The translations under genes and the position numbers were made by a program. Positions 50,601 through 63,230 of a stretch of DNA of 64,000 bases are shown piece after piece; the first letter of the stretch is position 1; each line of letters starts with the position of its first letter. The stretch lies in the NCBI RefSeq assembly GCF_051020955.1, contig NW_027476305.1, positions 124,001-188,000 on the forward strand, in the 5' to 3' direction. This DNA is from Megalopta genalis (lineage: Eukaryota; Arthropoda; Insecta; Hymenoptera; Halictidae). The notes below the pieces were generated by a model, which was not told the DNA's origin, ran no database searches, and saw only the letters and a program-made list of their open reading frames with translations.

Positions 50601-53600
50601 AAACCTTCTACATCGCATTGATTTGCAGCTAAATCATGTGTTTCGCATGGATTTGATGCTAACTAGTTCGTTGCGCATGCAGTCAAATCTAAATAACGTA
50701 TGTCACAAGTATTTGAAGCTAAACCATTTGTTTCTCATGGATTTGAAGCTAAGCCTTCTACTTCGCATTAATTGGAAGCTAAATCACGTGTTTTGCATGG
50801 ATTTGAAGCTAAACCTTCTACATCGCATTGATTTGAAGCTAAACCTTCTACATTCTATTGATCGGAAGCTAAACCTTCTACCTCTTATTGATTTGATGGA
50901 AAACCTTCTACATCGCATTGATTTGAAGCTAAATCATGTGTTTCGCATGGATTTGAAGCTAACTCGTTTGTTTCGCATGGGTTTTGATGCTAAGCCTCCT
51001 AGAACGCACTGATTTGAAGCTAAACCATGTCTTTCGCATGGATTTGAAGCTAACTCGTTTTCTCCGCCTGCATTTGAAGCTATATCATGTATATCACAAG
51101 TATTTGAAGCTAAATCATTTGATTCGCATGGATTTGAAGCTAAACCTGATACATCGCATGGATTTGAAGCTAAACCTGATACATCGCATGGATTTGAAGC
51201 TAAATCATGTGCTTCGCATGGATTTGAAGCTAACTCGTTTGTTTCGCATGCAATTGTAGCTAAATAATGTATATCACAAGTATTTGTAGCTAAACCATTT
51301 GTTTCGCATGGATTTGAAGCTAAACCTTCTACTTCGTATTGATTTGCAGCTAAATCATGTCTTCCGCATGGATTTCAATCTAACACGTTTTTTCCTCATG
51401 CATTTGAAGCTATATCATATATATCACAAGTATTTGTAGCTAAACCATTTGTTTCGCATGGATTTGAAGCTAAACCTTCTACATCGCATTGATTTGAAGG
51501 TAAACCTTCTACATTCTATTGATCTGAAGCTAAACCTTCTACCTCTTATTGATTTGAAGTTAAACCTTCTACATCGCATTGATTTGAAGCTAAATCGAGT
51601 GTTTCGCATGGATTTGAAGCTAACTCGTTTGTTTCGCATGCAGTTGTAGCTAAATAATGTATATCACAAGTATTTGTAGCTAAACAATTTGTTTCGCATG
51701 GATTTGAAGCTAAACCTTCTACTTCGTATTGATTTGCAGCTAAATCAATTGTTTCGCATGGAATTGAAGCTACCTCGTATGTTCCTCCTGCTTTTGAAGC
51801 TATATCACTTATATCGCGTGGATTTGAAGATGAACCTACTACATCGTATTGATTTGAAGCTAAATCATGTGTATCGCATGGATTTGAAACTAAACCTTAT
51901 ACATTGCATTGATTTGCAGCTAAATCATGCGTTTCGCATGGATTTGAAGCTAACTAGTTCGTTGCGCATGCAGTTAAATCTAAATAACGTATATCACAAG
52001 TATTTGAAGCTAAACCATTTGTTTCGCATGGATTTGAAGCTAAGCCTTCTACTTCGCATTAATTGGAAACTAAATCACGTGTTTTGCATGGATTTGAAGC
52101 TGAACCTTCTACATCGCATTGATTTGAAGCTAAACCTTCTACATTCTATTGATCTGAAGCTAAACCTTCTACCTCTTATTGATTTGAAGCTAAACCTTCT
52201 ACATCGCATTGATTTGAAGCTGAGTCATGTGTTTTGCATGGATTTGAAGCTAACTCGTTTGTTTCGCATTCAGTTGAAGCTAAATCATGTCTTTCACAAG
52301 TATTTGAAGATGAACCATTTGAATCGAATTGATTTGAACCCGAGCCTTCTACTTCGCACTGATTTGCAGCTAAATAATGTGTTTTACATGGATTTGAAGC
52401 TAAACCTTCTATTTCGTATTGGTTTGAAGTTAAATCGTGTGTTTCGCATGGATTTGAAGGTACCTCGTTTGTTCCTTCTGCTTTTGAATCTATATCACTT
52501 ATATCGCAAGTATTTGAAACTAAACCATTTGTTTCGCATGGATTTGAAGCTATTCCTTCTACATCGCATTGATTTGAAGCTAAATCATGTGTTTCGCATG
52601 GATTTGAAGCTAAGCCTTCTACATCGCATTGATTTGAAGCTAAATCATTTGTTTCGCATGGAATTGAAGCTACCACGTTTGTTCCTCCAGCTTTTGAAGC
52701 TATATCACTTATATCGCAAGTATTTCAAGCTAAATCATATGTGTCGCGCGGATTTGAAGCTGAACCATCTATATCGCATTGATTTGAAGCTAAATCATTT
52801 GTTTCGCATGGAATTGAAGCTACCTCGTTTGTTCCTTCTGCTTTTGAAGCTATATCACTTATATCGCAAGTATTTGAATCTAAATCATGTGTTTCGCTTG
52901 GATTTGAAGCTAAACCTTCTACACCGCATTGATTTGAAGGTAAATCGTGCGTTTCGCATGGATTTGAAGCTAACTCGTTTGTTTCGCATCTGCAGTTGTA
53001 GCTGAATAATGTATATCACAAGTATTTGTAGCTGATCCATTTGTTTCGCATGGATTTGAAGCTGAACCATTTATATCGCATTGATTTGAAGCTAAATCTT
53101 GTGTATCGCATGGATTTGAAGCTAACTCGTTCGTTGCGCAAGCAGTTAAATCTAAATAACGTATATCACAAGTATTTGAAGCTAAACCATATGTTTCGCA
53201 TGGATTTGAAGCTAAGCCTTCTACTTGGCATTAATTGGAAGTTAAATCACGTGTTTTGTATGGATTTGAAGCTAAACCTTCTACAACGCATTGATTTGAA
53301 GCTAAATCATGTGTTTGGCATGGATTTGAAGCTAAACCTTCTACATCGCATTGATTTGCGGCTGAATCATGTGTTTCGCATGGATTTGAATCTAACTCGT
53401 TCGTTTCGCCTGTATTTGAAGCTAGATCACTTATACCGCAAGTATTTGAAGCAAAATCATGTGTTTCGCTTGGATTTGAAGCTAAACCTTCTAGATCGCA
53501 TTGATTTGAAGCTAAATCATTTGTTTCGCAAGGATTTGATGCTACCTCGTTTGTTCCTCCAGCTTTTGAAGCTATATCACTTATATCACAAGTATTTGAA

Positions 53601-54690
53601 GCTTAATTATACGTGTCGCATGGATTTGAAGCTGAACCTTCTACATCGCATTGATTTGAAGCTAAGTCTTGTGTATCGCATGGATTTGAAGCTATTCCTT
53701 CTACATCGCATTGATTTGAAGCTAAATCATGTGTTTCGCATGGATTTGAAGCTAAGCCTTCTACATCGCATTGATTTGAAGCTAAATCATTTGTTTCGCA
53801 TGGAATTGAAGCTACCTCGTTTGTTCCTCCAGCTTTTGAAGCTATATCACTTATATCGCAAGTATTTCAAGCTAAATCATATGCGTCGCGCGGATTTGAA
53901 GCTGAACCAACTATATCGCATTGATTTGCAGCTAAATCATGTGTATCGCATGGATTTGAAGCCAAACCTTCTACAAAGCATTGATTTGCAGCTAAATCAT
54001 GTGTTACGCATGGATTTGAAGATAACTCGTTCGTTCCGCCTTCCTTTGAAACTATATCACTTATATCGCAAGTATTTGAAGCTAAATCATATGTGTCGCA
54101 TGGATTTGAAGCTAAACCTTCTACATCGCATTGATTTGCAGCTAAATCATATGTTTCGCATGTATTTGAAGCTAACTTGTTCGTTTCGCCTGTATTTGAA
54201 GCTAGATCACTTATATCGCAAGTATTTGAAGCTAAATCATGTGTTTCGCTTGGATTTGAAGCTAAACCTTCTACATCGCATTGATTTGAAGCTAAATCGT
54301 GTGTTTCGCATGGATTTGAAGCTAACTCGTTTGTTTCGCATGCAGTTGTAGCTGAATGATGTATATCACAAGTATTTGTAGCTAAACAATTTGTTTCGCA
54401 TGGATTTGAAGCTACGTCTTCTACTTCGCATTGATTTGAAGCTAATTCATTTGTTTAGCATGGAATTGAATCTACCTCGTTTGTTCTTCCAGCTTTTGAA
54501 GCTATATCACTTATATCGCAAGTATTTGAAGCTAAATTATGTGTTTCGCATGTATTTCAAGCTAACTCGTTCGTTTCGCCTGTATTTGATGCTAGATCAC
54601 TTATATCGCAAGTATTTGAAGCTAAATCAATTGTTTCGCATGGAATTGAAGCTAACTCGTTTGTTTCGCATGCAGTTGTAGCTGAATAAT
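47657..54690. repeat. Mixed block between the second-family copies
   Basis: Second-family modules at 47.7-49.1 kb and 52.4-54.7 kb enclose a stretch at about 49.4-52.2 kb. The middle stretch is rich in AACTAGTTCGTTGCGC units and in the series AAACCTTCTACATTC / TATTGATCTGAAGC / CTACCTCTTATTG. That series is also seen at 28.8 kb and 61.7-63.0 kb. The area 49.1-49.4 kb is locally diverged (for example GCGCAGATTTG and GCGTTGACTTG). Only repeat units are present. Confidence 0.78.
50941..51030. repeat. Displaced piece of the 10-24 kb family
   Basis: The 31-bp unit GCATGGGTTTTGATG, followed by the CCTAGAACGCAC unit (51,000), occurs here. The pair is otherwise confined to 9.9-24.4 kb, where it appears about 12 times. 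The shared 1-bp insertion makes independent origin unlikely. Confidence 0.88.
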
Positions 54691-55070
54691 CTATATCACA
54701 AGTATTTGAAGATGAACCATTTGAATCGCATTGATTTGAACCCGAGCCTTCTTCTTCGCACTGATTTGCAGCTAAATAATGTATTTCGCATCGATTTGAA
54801 ACTAAACCTTCTACATCGCATTGATTTGCAGCTGAATCATGTGTTTCGCATGGATTTGAAACTAACTCGTTTGATTAGTCTGCATTTGAAGCTATATCAC
54901 TTATACTCCAAGTGTTTGAAGCTAAATCATTTGTCTCGCATGGATTTGAAGCTAAACCTTCTACTTCGTATTGATTTGAAGCTAAATTGTGTGTTTCGCA
55001 TGGAATTGAAGGTATCTCATTTGTTCCTTCTGCTTTTGAAGCTATATCACTTATATCGCAAGTATTTGAA

Positions 55071-55610
55071 GATGAACCATTTGAATCGCATTGATTTGGA
55101 CCCGAGCCTTCTACTTCGCACTGATTTGCAGCTAAATAATGTGTTTCGCATGGATTTGAAGCTAAACCTTCTACATCCCATGGATTTGAAGCTAAATCAT
55201 GTGTTTGAGATGGATTTGAAGCTAAGCCTACTACATCGCATTGATTTGAAGCTAAATCATTTGTTTCGCATGGAATTGAAGCTACCTCGTTTGTTCCTTC
55301 TGCTTTGGAAGCTATATCACTTATATCGCAAGTATTTGAAGATGAACCATTTGAATCGCATTGATTTGGACCCGAGCCTTCTACTTCGCACTGATTTGCA
55401 GCTAAATAATGTGTTTCGCATGGATTTGAAGCTAAACCTTCTACATCCCATGGATTTGAAGCTAAATCATGTGTTTGAGATGGATTTGAAGCTAAGCCTA
55501 CTACATCGCATTGATTTGAAGCTAAATCATTTGTTTCGCATGGAATTGAAGCTACCTCGTTTGTTCCTTCTGCTTTTGAAGCTATATCACTTATATCGCA
55601 AGTATTTGAA
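55071..55610. repeat. 270-bp sub-repeat, two copies
   Basis: GATGAACCATTTGAATCGC starts at 55,071 and 55,341, and the nine intervening units are in the same order. The first copy ends through a TTTGGAAGC unit and the second through TTTTGAAGC. Confidence 0.88.
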
Positions 55611-56390
55611 GCTAAATCATATGTGTCGCATGGATTTGAAGCTGAACCATTTATATCGCATTGATTTCAAGCTAAATCTTGTGTATCGCATGGATTTGAA
55701 GCTAACTCGTTCGTTGCGCATGCAGTAAAATATAAATAACGTATATCACAAGTATTTGAAGCTAAACCATATGTTTCGCCTGGATTTGAAGCTAAGCCTT
55801 CTACTTGGCATTAATTGGAAGTTAAATCACGTGTTTTGTATGGATTTGAAGCTAAACCTTCTACAACGCATTGATTTGAAGCTAAATCATGTGTTTGGCA
55901 TGGATTTGAAGCTAAACCTTCTACATCGCATTGATTTGCGGCTGAATCATGTGTTTCGCATGGATTTGAATCTAACTCGTTCGTTTCGCCTGTATTTGAA
56001 GCTAGATCACTTATACCGCAAGTATTTGAAGCTAAATCATGTGTTTCGCTTGGATTTGAAGCTAAACCTTCTAGATCGCATTGATTTGAAGCTAAATCAT
56101 TTGTTTCGCAAGGATTTGAAGCTACCTCGTTTGTTCCTCCAGCTTTTGAAGCTATATCACTTATATCACAAGTATTTGAAGCTTAATCATACGTGTCGCA
56201 TGGATTTGAAACTGAACCTTCTACATCGCATTGATTTGAAGCTAAGTCTTGTGTATTGCATGGATTTCAAGCTATTCCTTCTACATCGCATTGATTTGAA
56301 AGTAAGTCTTGTGTATCGCATGGATTTGAAGCTAACTCGTTTGTTTCGCATGCAGTTGAAGCTAAATCATGTCTTTCACAAGTATTTGAA

Positions 56391-57198
56391 GATGAACCAT
56401 TTGAATCGCATTGATTTGAACCCGAGCCTTCTTCTTCGCACTGATTTGCAGCTAAATAATGTGTTTCGCTTCGATTTGAAGCTAAACCTTCTACATCCCA
56501 TGGATTTGAAGCTAAATCATGTGTTTGAGATGGATTTGAAGCTAAGCCTACTACATCGCATTGATTTGAAGCTAAATCATTTGTTTCGCATGGAATTGAA
56601 GCTACCTCGTTTGTTCTTCTGCTTTGGAAGCTATATCACTTATATCGCAAGTATTTGAAGATGAACCATTTGAATCGCATTGATTTGGACCGAGCCTTCT
56701 ACTTCGCACTGATTTGCAGCTAAATAATGTGTTTCGCATGGATTTGAAGCTAAACCTTCTACATCCCATGGATTTGAAGCTAAATCATGTGTTTGAGATG
56801 GATTTGAAGCTAAGCCTACTACATCGCATTGATTTGAAGCTAAATCATTTGTTTCGCATGGAATTGAAGCTACCTCGTTTGTTCCTTCTGCTTTGGAAGC
56901 TATATCACTTATATCGCAAGTATTTGAAGATGAACCATTTGAATCGCATTGATTTGGACCCGAGCCTTCTACTTCGCACTGATTTGCAGCTAAATAATGT
57001 GTTTCGCATGGATTTGAAGCTAAACCTTCTACATCCCATGGATTTGAAGCTAAATCATGTGTTTGAGATGGATTTGAAGCTAAGCCTACTACATCGCATT
57101 GATTTGAAGCTAAATCATTTGTTTCGCATGGAATTGAAGCTACCTCGTTTGTTCTTCTGCTTTTGAAGCTATATCACTTATATCGCAAGTATTTGAAG
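56391..57198. repeat. 270-bp sub-repeat, three copies
   Basis: Starts are at 56,391, 56,660 and 56,929. The spacing is 269 bp rather than 270 because a base is lost in GTTCTTCTGC (about 56,614) and in GGACCGAGCC (about 56,690), offset in part by register. The two-copy sites at 41,119, 46,849 and 55,071 show that this sub-repeat varies in number. Confidence 0.82.
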
Positions 57199-57786
57199 CT
57201 AAATCATATGTGTCGCATGGATTTGAAGCTGAACCTTCTACATCGCATTGATTTGAAGCTAAATCTTGTGTATCGCATGGATTTGAAGCTAAACCTTCAA
57301 CATCGCATTGATTTGAAGCTAAATCATGTGTTTCGCATGGATTTGAAGCTAACTCGTTTGTTTCGCATGCAGTTATAGCTAAATAATGTATATCACAAGT
57401 ATTTGTACCTAAACCATTTGTTTCGCATGGATTTGAAACTAAACCTTCTACATCGCATTGATTATCAGCTAAATCATGTGTTTCGCATGGATTTGAAGCT
57501 AACTCGTTTGATTAGTCTGCATTTGAAGCTATATCACTTATACCCCAAGTGTTTGAAGCTAAATTATTTGTTTCGCATGGATTTGAAGCAAAACCTTCTA
57601 TTTCGTATTGGTTTGAAGTTAAATCGTGTGTTTCGCATGGATTTGAAGGTACCTCGTTTGTTCCTTCTGCTTTTGAAGCTATATCACTTATATCGCAAGT
57701 ATTTGAAACTAAATCATTTGTTTCGCATGGATTTGAAGCTAAGCCTTCTACTTCGCATTAATTGGAAGTTAAATCACGTGTTTTGC

Positions 57787-57846
57787 ATTGATTTGAAGCT
57801 AAACCTTCTACATCGCATTGATTTGAAGCTAAACCTTCTACATCGC
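57787..57846. repeat. Variable-number site, two units
   Basis: Two identical units lie at the position that holds four in the source block (42,247). This explains the 60-bp change in offset between 57.4 and 58.7 kb. Confidence 0.92.
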
Positions 57847-59100
57847 ATTGATTTGAAGCTAAATAATGTGTTTGGCATGGATTTGAAGCTAAATCTTCTA
57901 CATCGCATTGGTTTGCAGCTGAATCATGTGTTTCGCATGGATTTGAAGCTAAGCCTTCTACTTGGCATTAATTGGAAGTTAAATCACGTGTTTGGCATGG
58001 ATTTGAAGCTACACTTCTAGATCGCATTGATTTGCAGCTGAATCATGTGTTTCGCATGGATTTGAAGCTAACTCGTTCGTTTCGCCTGTATTTGAAGCTA
58101 GATCACTTATACCGCAAGTATTTGAAGCTAAATCATGTGTTTCGCTTGGATTTCAAGCTAAACCTTCTACATCGCATTGATTTGAAGCTAAATCATTTGT
58201 TTCGCAAGGAATTGAAGCTACCTCGTTTGTTCCTCCAGCTTTTGAAGCTATATCACTTATATCACAAGTATTTGAAGCTTAATCATATGTGTCGCATGGA
58301 TTTGAAGCTAAGCCTTCTACATCGCATTGATTTGAAGCTAAATCATTTCTTTCGCATGGAATTGAAGCTGCCTCGTTTGTTCCTCCAGCTTTTGAAGCTA
58401 TATCACTTATATCGCAAGTATTTCAAGCTATATCATTTGTGTCGCATGGATTTGAAGCTGAACCATCTATATCGCATTGATTTGAAGCTAAATCATATGT
58501 TTCGCATGGAATGACGCTACCTCGTTTGTTCCTCCAGCTTTTGAAGCTATATCACTTATATCGCAAGTATTTGAAGCTAAATCATATGTGTCGCATGGAT
58601 TTGAAGCTGAACCATTTATATCGCATTGATTTCAAGCTAAATCTTGTGTATCGCATGGATTTGAAGCTAACTCGTTCGTTGCGCATGCAGTAAAATATAA
58701 ATAACGTATATCACAAGTATTTGAAGCTAAACCATATGTTTCGCCTGGATTTGAAGCTAAGCCTTCTACTTGGCATTAATTGGAAGTTAAATCACGTGTT
58801 TTGTATGGATTTGAAGCTAAACCTTCTACAACGCATTGATTTGAAGCTAAATCATGTGTTTGGCATGGATTTGAAGCTAAACCTTCTACATCGCATTGAT
58901 TTGCGGCTGAATCATGTGTTTCGCATGGATTTGAATCTAACTCGTTCGTTTCGCCTGTATTTGAAGCTAGATCACTTATACCGCAAGTATTTGAAGCTAA
59001 ATCATGTGTTTCGCTTGGATTTGAAGCTAAACCTTCTAGATCGCATTGATTTGAAACTAAATCATTTGTTTCGCAAGGATTTGAAGCTACCTCGTTTGTT

Positions 59101-60850
59101 CCTCCAGCTTTTGAAGCTATATCACTAATATCGCAAGTATTTGAAGATGAACCATTTGAATCGCATTGATTTGGACCCGAGCCTTCTACTTCGCACTGAT
59201 TTGCAGCTAAATAATGTGTTTCGCATGGATTTGAAACTAAACCTTCTATATCCCATGGATTTGTAGCTAAATCTTGTGTTTGGCATGGATTTGAAGCTAA
59301 GCCTACTACATCGCATGGATTTGAAGCTAAATCATTTGTTTCGCATGGAATTGAAGCTACCTCGTTTGTTCCTTCTGCTTTTGAAGCTATATCACTTATA
59401 TCGCAAGTATTTGAAGCTAAATCATATGTGTCGCATGGATATGCAGCTGAACCTTCTACATCGCATTGATTTGAAGCTAAATCTTGTGTATCGCATGGAT
59501 TTGAAGCTAAACCTTCAACATCGCATTGATTTGAAGCTAAATCATGTGTTTCGCATGGATTTGAAGCTAACTCGTTTGTTTCGCATGCAGTTGAGCTAAA
59601 TCATGTCTTTCACAAGTAATTGAAGATGAACCATTTGAATCGCATGTATTTGAACCTGAGCCTTCTACTTCGCACTGATTTGCAGCTAAGTAATGTGTTT
59701 CGCATGGATTTGAAGCTAAACCTTCTACATCCCATGGATTTGAAGCTAAATCATGTGTTGGCACGGATGTGAAGCTAAACCTTCTACATGGCATTGCTTT
59801 GAAGCTAAATCATGTGTTTCGCATGGATTTGAAGCTAACTCGTTTGTTTCGCATGCAGTTGTAGCTAAATAATGTACATCACAAGTATTTGTAGCTAAAC
59901 CATTTGTTTCGCATGGATTTGAAGCTAAGCCTTCTACTTGGCATTGATTTGCAGCTAAATCATTTGTTTCGCATGGATTTTAAGCTAAGCCTTGTCCTTC
60001 GAATTGATTTGAAGCTAAATCATGTATTTGGCATGGATTTGAAGCTAACTCGTTCGTTTTGCCTGCAGTTGAATCTACATCACTTATATCGCAAGTATTT
60101 GAAGCTAAATCATGTGTATCGCGTGGATTTTGAAGCTAACTCATTTGATTAGTCTGCATTTGTAGCTATATCACTTATACCCCAAGTGTTTGAAGCTAAA
60201 TCATTTGTTTCGCGTGGATTTGAAACTAAACCTTCTACATCGCATTGATTTGAAGCTAAATCATGTGTCTCGCATGGAATTGAAGCTACTTCGTTTGTTC
60301 GTCCAGCTTTTGAAGCAATATCACATATATCGCAAGTATTTGAAGCTAAATCATATGTGTCGTATGGATTTGAAGCTAAACCTTCTACATCGCATTGATT
60401 TGAAGCTAAATCGTGTGTTTCGCATGTATTTGAAGCTTACTCGTTTGCTTCGCATGCAGTTGAAGCTAAATCATGTGTAACACAAGTAGTTGAAGCTAAA
60501 CCATTTGTTTCGGATGGAATTGAAGCTACCTCGTTTGTTCCTCCTGCTTTTGAGGCTATATCACTTATATCGCATGGATTTGAAGCTGAACCTACTACAT
60601 CGCATTGATTTTAAGCTAAATCTTGTGTATCGCATGTATTTGAAGCTAAACCTTCTACATCGCATTGACTTGATGCTAAATCATGTGTTTCGCATGGATT
60701 TGATGCTAACTCGTTTGTTTCGATGCAGTTGTAGCTAAATAATGTTTATCACAAGTATTTGTAGCTAAATCATTTGTTTCGCATGGATTTGAAGCTAAAC
60801 CTCCCCCTTCGTATTGATTTGCAGCTAAATCAATTGTTTCGCATGGAATT
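59101..60850. repeat. Transitional stretch with several one-base deletions
   Basis: The order is mixed. A variant of the TAAGCCTTGTCCTTCG marker lies near 59,993. One-base losses lie near 59,594 (GTTGAGCTAAATC), 59,757 (GTGTTGGCACGG) and 60,721 (TTTCGATGCAG). I saw nothing but repeat units. Confidence 0.78.
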
Positions 60851-60890
60851 GAAGCTACCTCGTTTGTTCCTCCTGCTTTTGAAGCTATAT

Positions 60891-62060
60891 CACTTATATC
60901 GCATGGATTTGAAACTGAACCTTATACATCGCATTGATTTGAAGCTAAATCATGTTTTTCACATGGATTTGAAGTTACCCTCGTTTGTTTCGCATGCAGT
61001 TGTAGCTAAATAATGTATATCACAAGTATTTGTAGCTAAACCATTTGTTTCGCATGGATTTAAAGCTAAGCCATATACTTCGCATTGATTTGAAGCTAAA
61101 TCATTTGTTTCGCATGGAATTGAAGCTACCTCGTTTGTTCCTCCAGCTTTTGAAGCTATATCATTTATATCGGAAGTATTTGAAGCTAAATCATATGTGT
61201 CATATGTATTTGAAGCTGAACCTGCTACATCGCATTGATTTGAAGTTAAATCTAGTGTGTCGCATGGATTTGAAGCTAAACTTTCTACATCGCACTGATT
61301 TGCAGCTAAATCATGTGTTTCGCATGGATTTGAAGCTAACTCGTTCGTTTCGATTGCAGTAGAATCTACCTCACTTATATCGCAAGTATTTGAAGCTGAA
61401 TCATGTGTATCGCATGGATTTGAAGCTAACTCGTTTGATTAGTCTGCAGTTGAAGCTATATCACTTATACACCAAGTGTTTGAAGCTATATCATTTGTTT
61501 CGCATGGATTTGAAGCTAAACCTTCTACATTGCATTGATTGGCAGCTAAATCATGTGTTTCGCATGGATTTGAAGCTAACTAGTTCGTTGCGCATGCAGT
61601 TAAATCTAAATAACGTATATCACAAGTATTTGAAGCTAAACCATTTGTTTCGCATGGAGTTGAAGCTAAGCCTTCTACTTCGCATTAATTGGAAACTAAA
61701 TCACGTGTTTTGCATGGATTTGAAGCTAAACCTTCTACATCGCATTGATTTGAAGCTAAACCTTCCACATTCTCTTGATCTGAAGCTAAACCTTCTACCT
61801 CTTATTGATTTGAAGCTAAACCTTCTACATCGCATTGATTTGAAGCTAAATCGAGTGTTTCGCGTGGATTTGAAGCTAACTCGTTTGTTTCGCATGCAGT
61901 TGTAGCTAAATAAAGTATATCTCAAGTATTTGTAGCTAAACCATTTGTTTCGCATGGATTTGAGGCTAAGCCATCTACTTCGCATTGATTTGAAGCTAAA
62001 TCATTTGTTTCGCATGGAATTGAAGCTACCTCGTTTGTTCCTCCAGCTTTTGAAGCTATA
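60891..62060. repeat. 1,170-bp tandem duplication, copy 1
   Basis: This is 39 units long. Positions x and x+1170 match from about 60,850 to 62,060. Five substitutions and one extra C (about 60,966) separate the copies, about 99.5% identity by eye. Two differences: ATATACTTCG here versus ATCTACTTCG, and CCTTCCACATTC here versus CCTTCTACATTC. Confidence 0.92.
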
Positions 62061-63230
62061 TCACTTATATCGCATGGATTTGAAACTGAACCTTATACAT
62101 CGCATTGATTTGAAGCTAAATCATGTTTTTCACATGGATTTGAAGTTACCTCGTTTGTTTCGCATGCAGTTGTAGCTAAATAATGTATATCACAAGTATT
62201 TGTAGCTAAACCATTTGTTTCGCATGGATTTAAAGCTAAGCCATCTACTTCGCATTGATTTGAAGCTAAATCATTTGTTTCGCATGGAATTGAAGCTACC
62301 TCGTTTGTTCCTCCAGCTTTTGAAGCTATATCATTTATATCGGAAGTATTTGAAGCTAAATCATATGTGTCATATGTATTTGAAGCTGAACCTGCTACAT
62401 CGCATTGATTTGAAGTTAAATCTAGTGTGTCGCATGGATTTGAAGCTAAACCTTCTACATCGCACTGATTTGCAGCTAAATCATGTGTTTCGCATGGATT
62501 TGAAGCTAACTCGTTCGTTTCGATTGCAGTAGAATCTACCTCACTTATATCGCAAGTATTTGAAGCTGAATCATGTGTATCGGATGGATTTGAAGCTAAC
62601 TCGTTTGATTAGTCTGCAGTTGAAGCTATATCACTTATACACCAAGTGTTTGAAGCTATATCATTTGTTTCGCATGGATTTGAAGCTAAACCTTCTACAT
62701 TGCATTGATTGGCAGCTAAATCATGTGTTTCGCATGGATTTGAAGCTAACTAGTTCGTTGCGCATGCAGTTAAATCTAAATAACGTATATCACAAGTATT
62801 TGAAGCTAAACCATTTGTTTCGCATGGAGTTGAAGCTAAGCCTTCTACTTCGCATTAATTGGAAACTAAATCACGTGTTTTGCATGGATTTGAAGCTAAA
62901 CCTTCTACATCGCATTGATTTGAAGCTAAACCTTCTACATTCTCTTGATCTGAAGCTAAACCTTCTACCTCTTATTGATTTGAAGCTAAACCTTCTACAT
63001 CGCATTGATTTGAAGCTAAATCGAGTGTTTCGCGTGGATTTGAAGCTAACTCGTTTGTTTCGCATGCAGTTGTAGCTAAATAAAGTATATCTCAAGTATT
63101 TGTAGCTAAACCATTTGTTTCGCATGGATTTGAAGCTAAGCCATCTACTTCGCATTGATTTGAAGCTAAATCATTTGTTTCGCATGGAATTGAAGCTACC
63201 TCGTTTGTTCCTCCAGCTTTTGAAGCTATA
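62061..63230. repeat. 1,170-bp tandem duplication, copy 2
   Basis: This is the direct copy of the preceding 1,170 bp. The match ends where ATATCACTTATATCG in copy 1 is replaced by ATATCATTTATATCGG at about 63,231. Confidence 0.92.

Larger units (their letters stand above)
54691..59100. repeat. Reshuffled copy of 40.7-43.9 kb material
   Basis: Segments match block X at different offsets: 54,691-55,640 at 13,953, about 55,650-56,330 at 12,513, about 57,160-57,850 at 15,540, and about 57,850-59,100 at about 15,480. Between 56,391 and 57,200 lie three copies of the 270-bp sub-repeat. Several single-base losses are private to this copy: about 56,614, 56,690, 57,153, 58,013 and 58,510. Confidence 0.82.
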
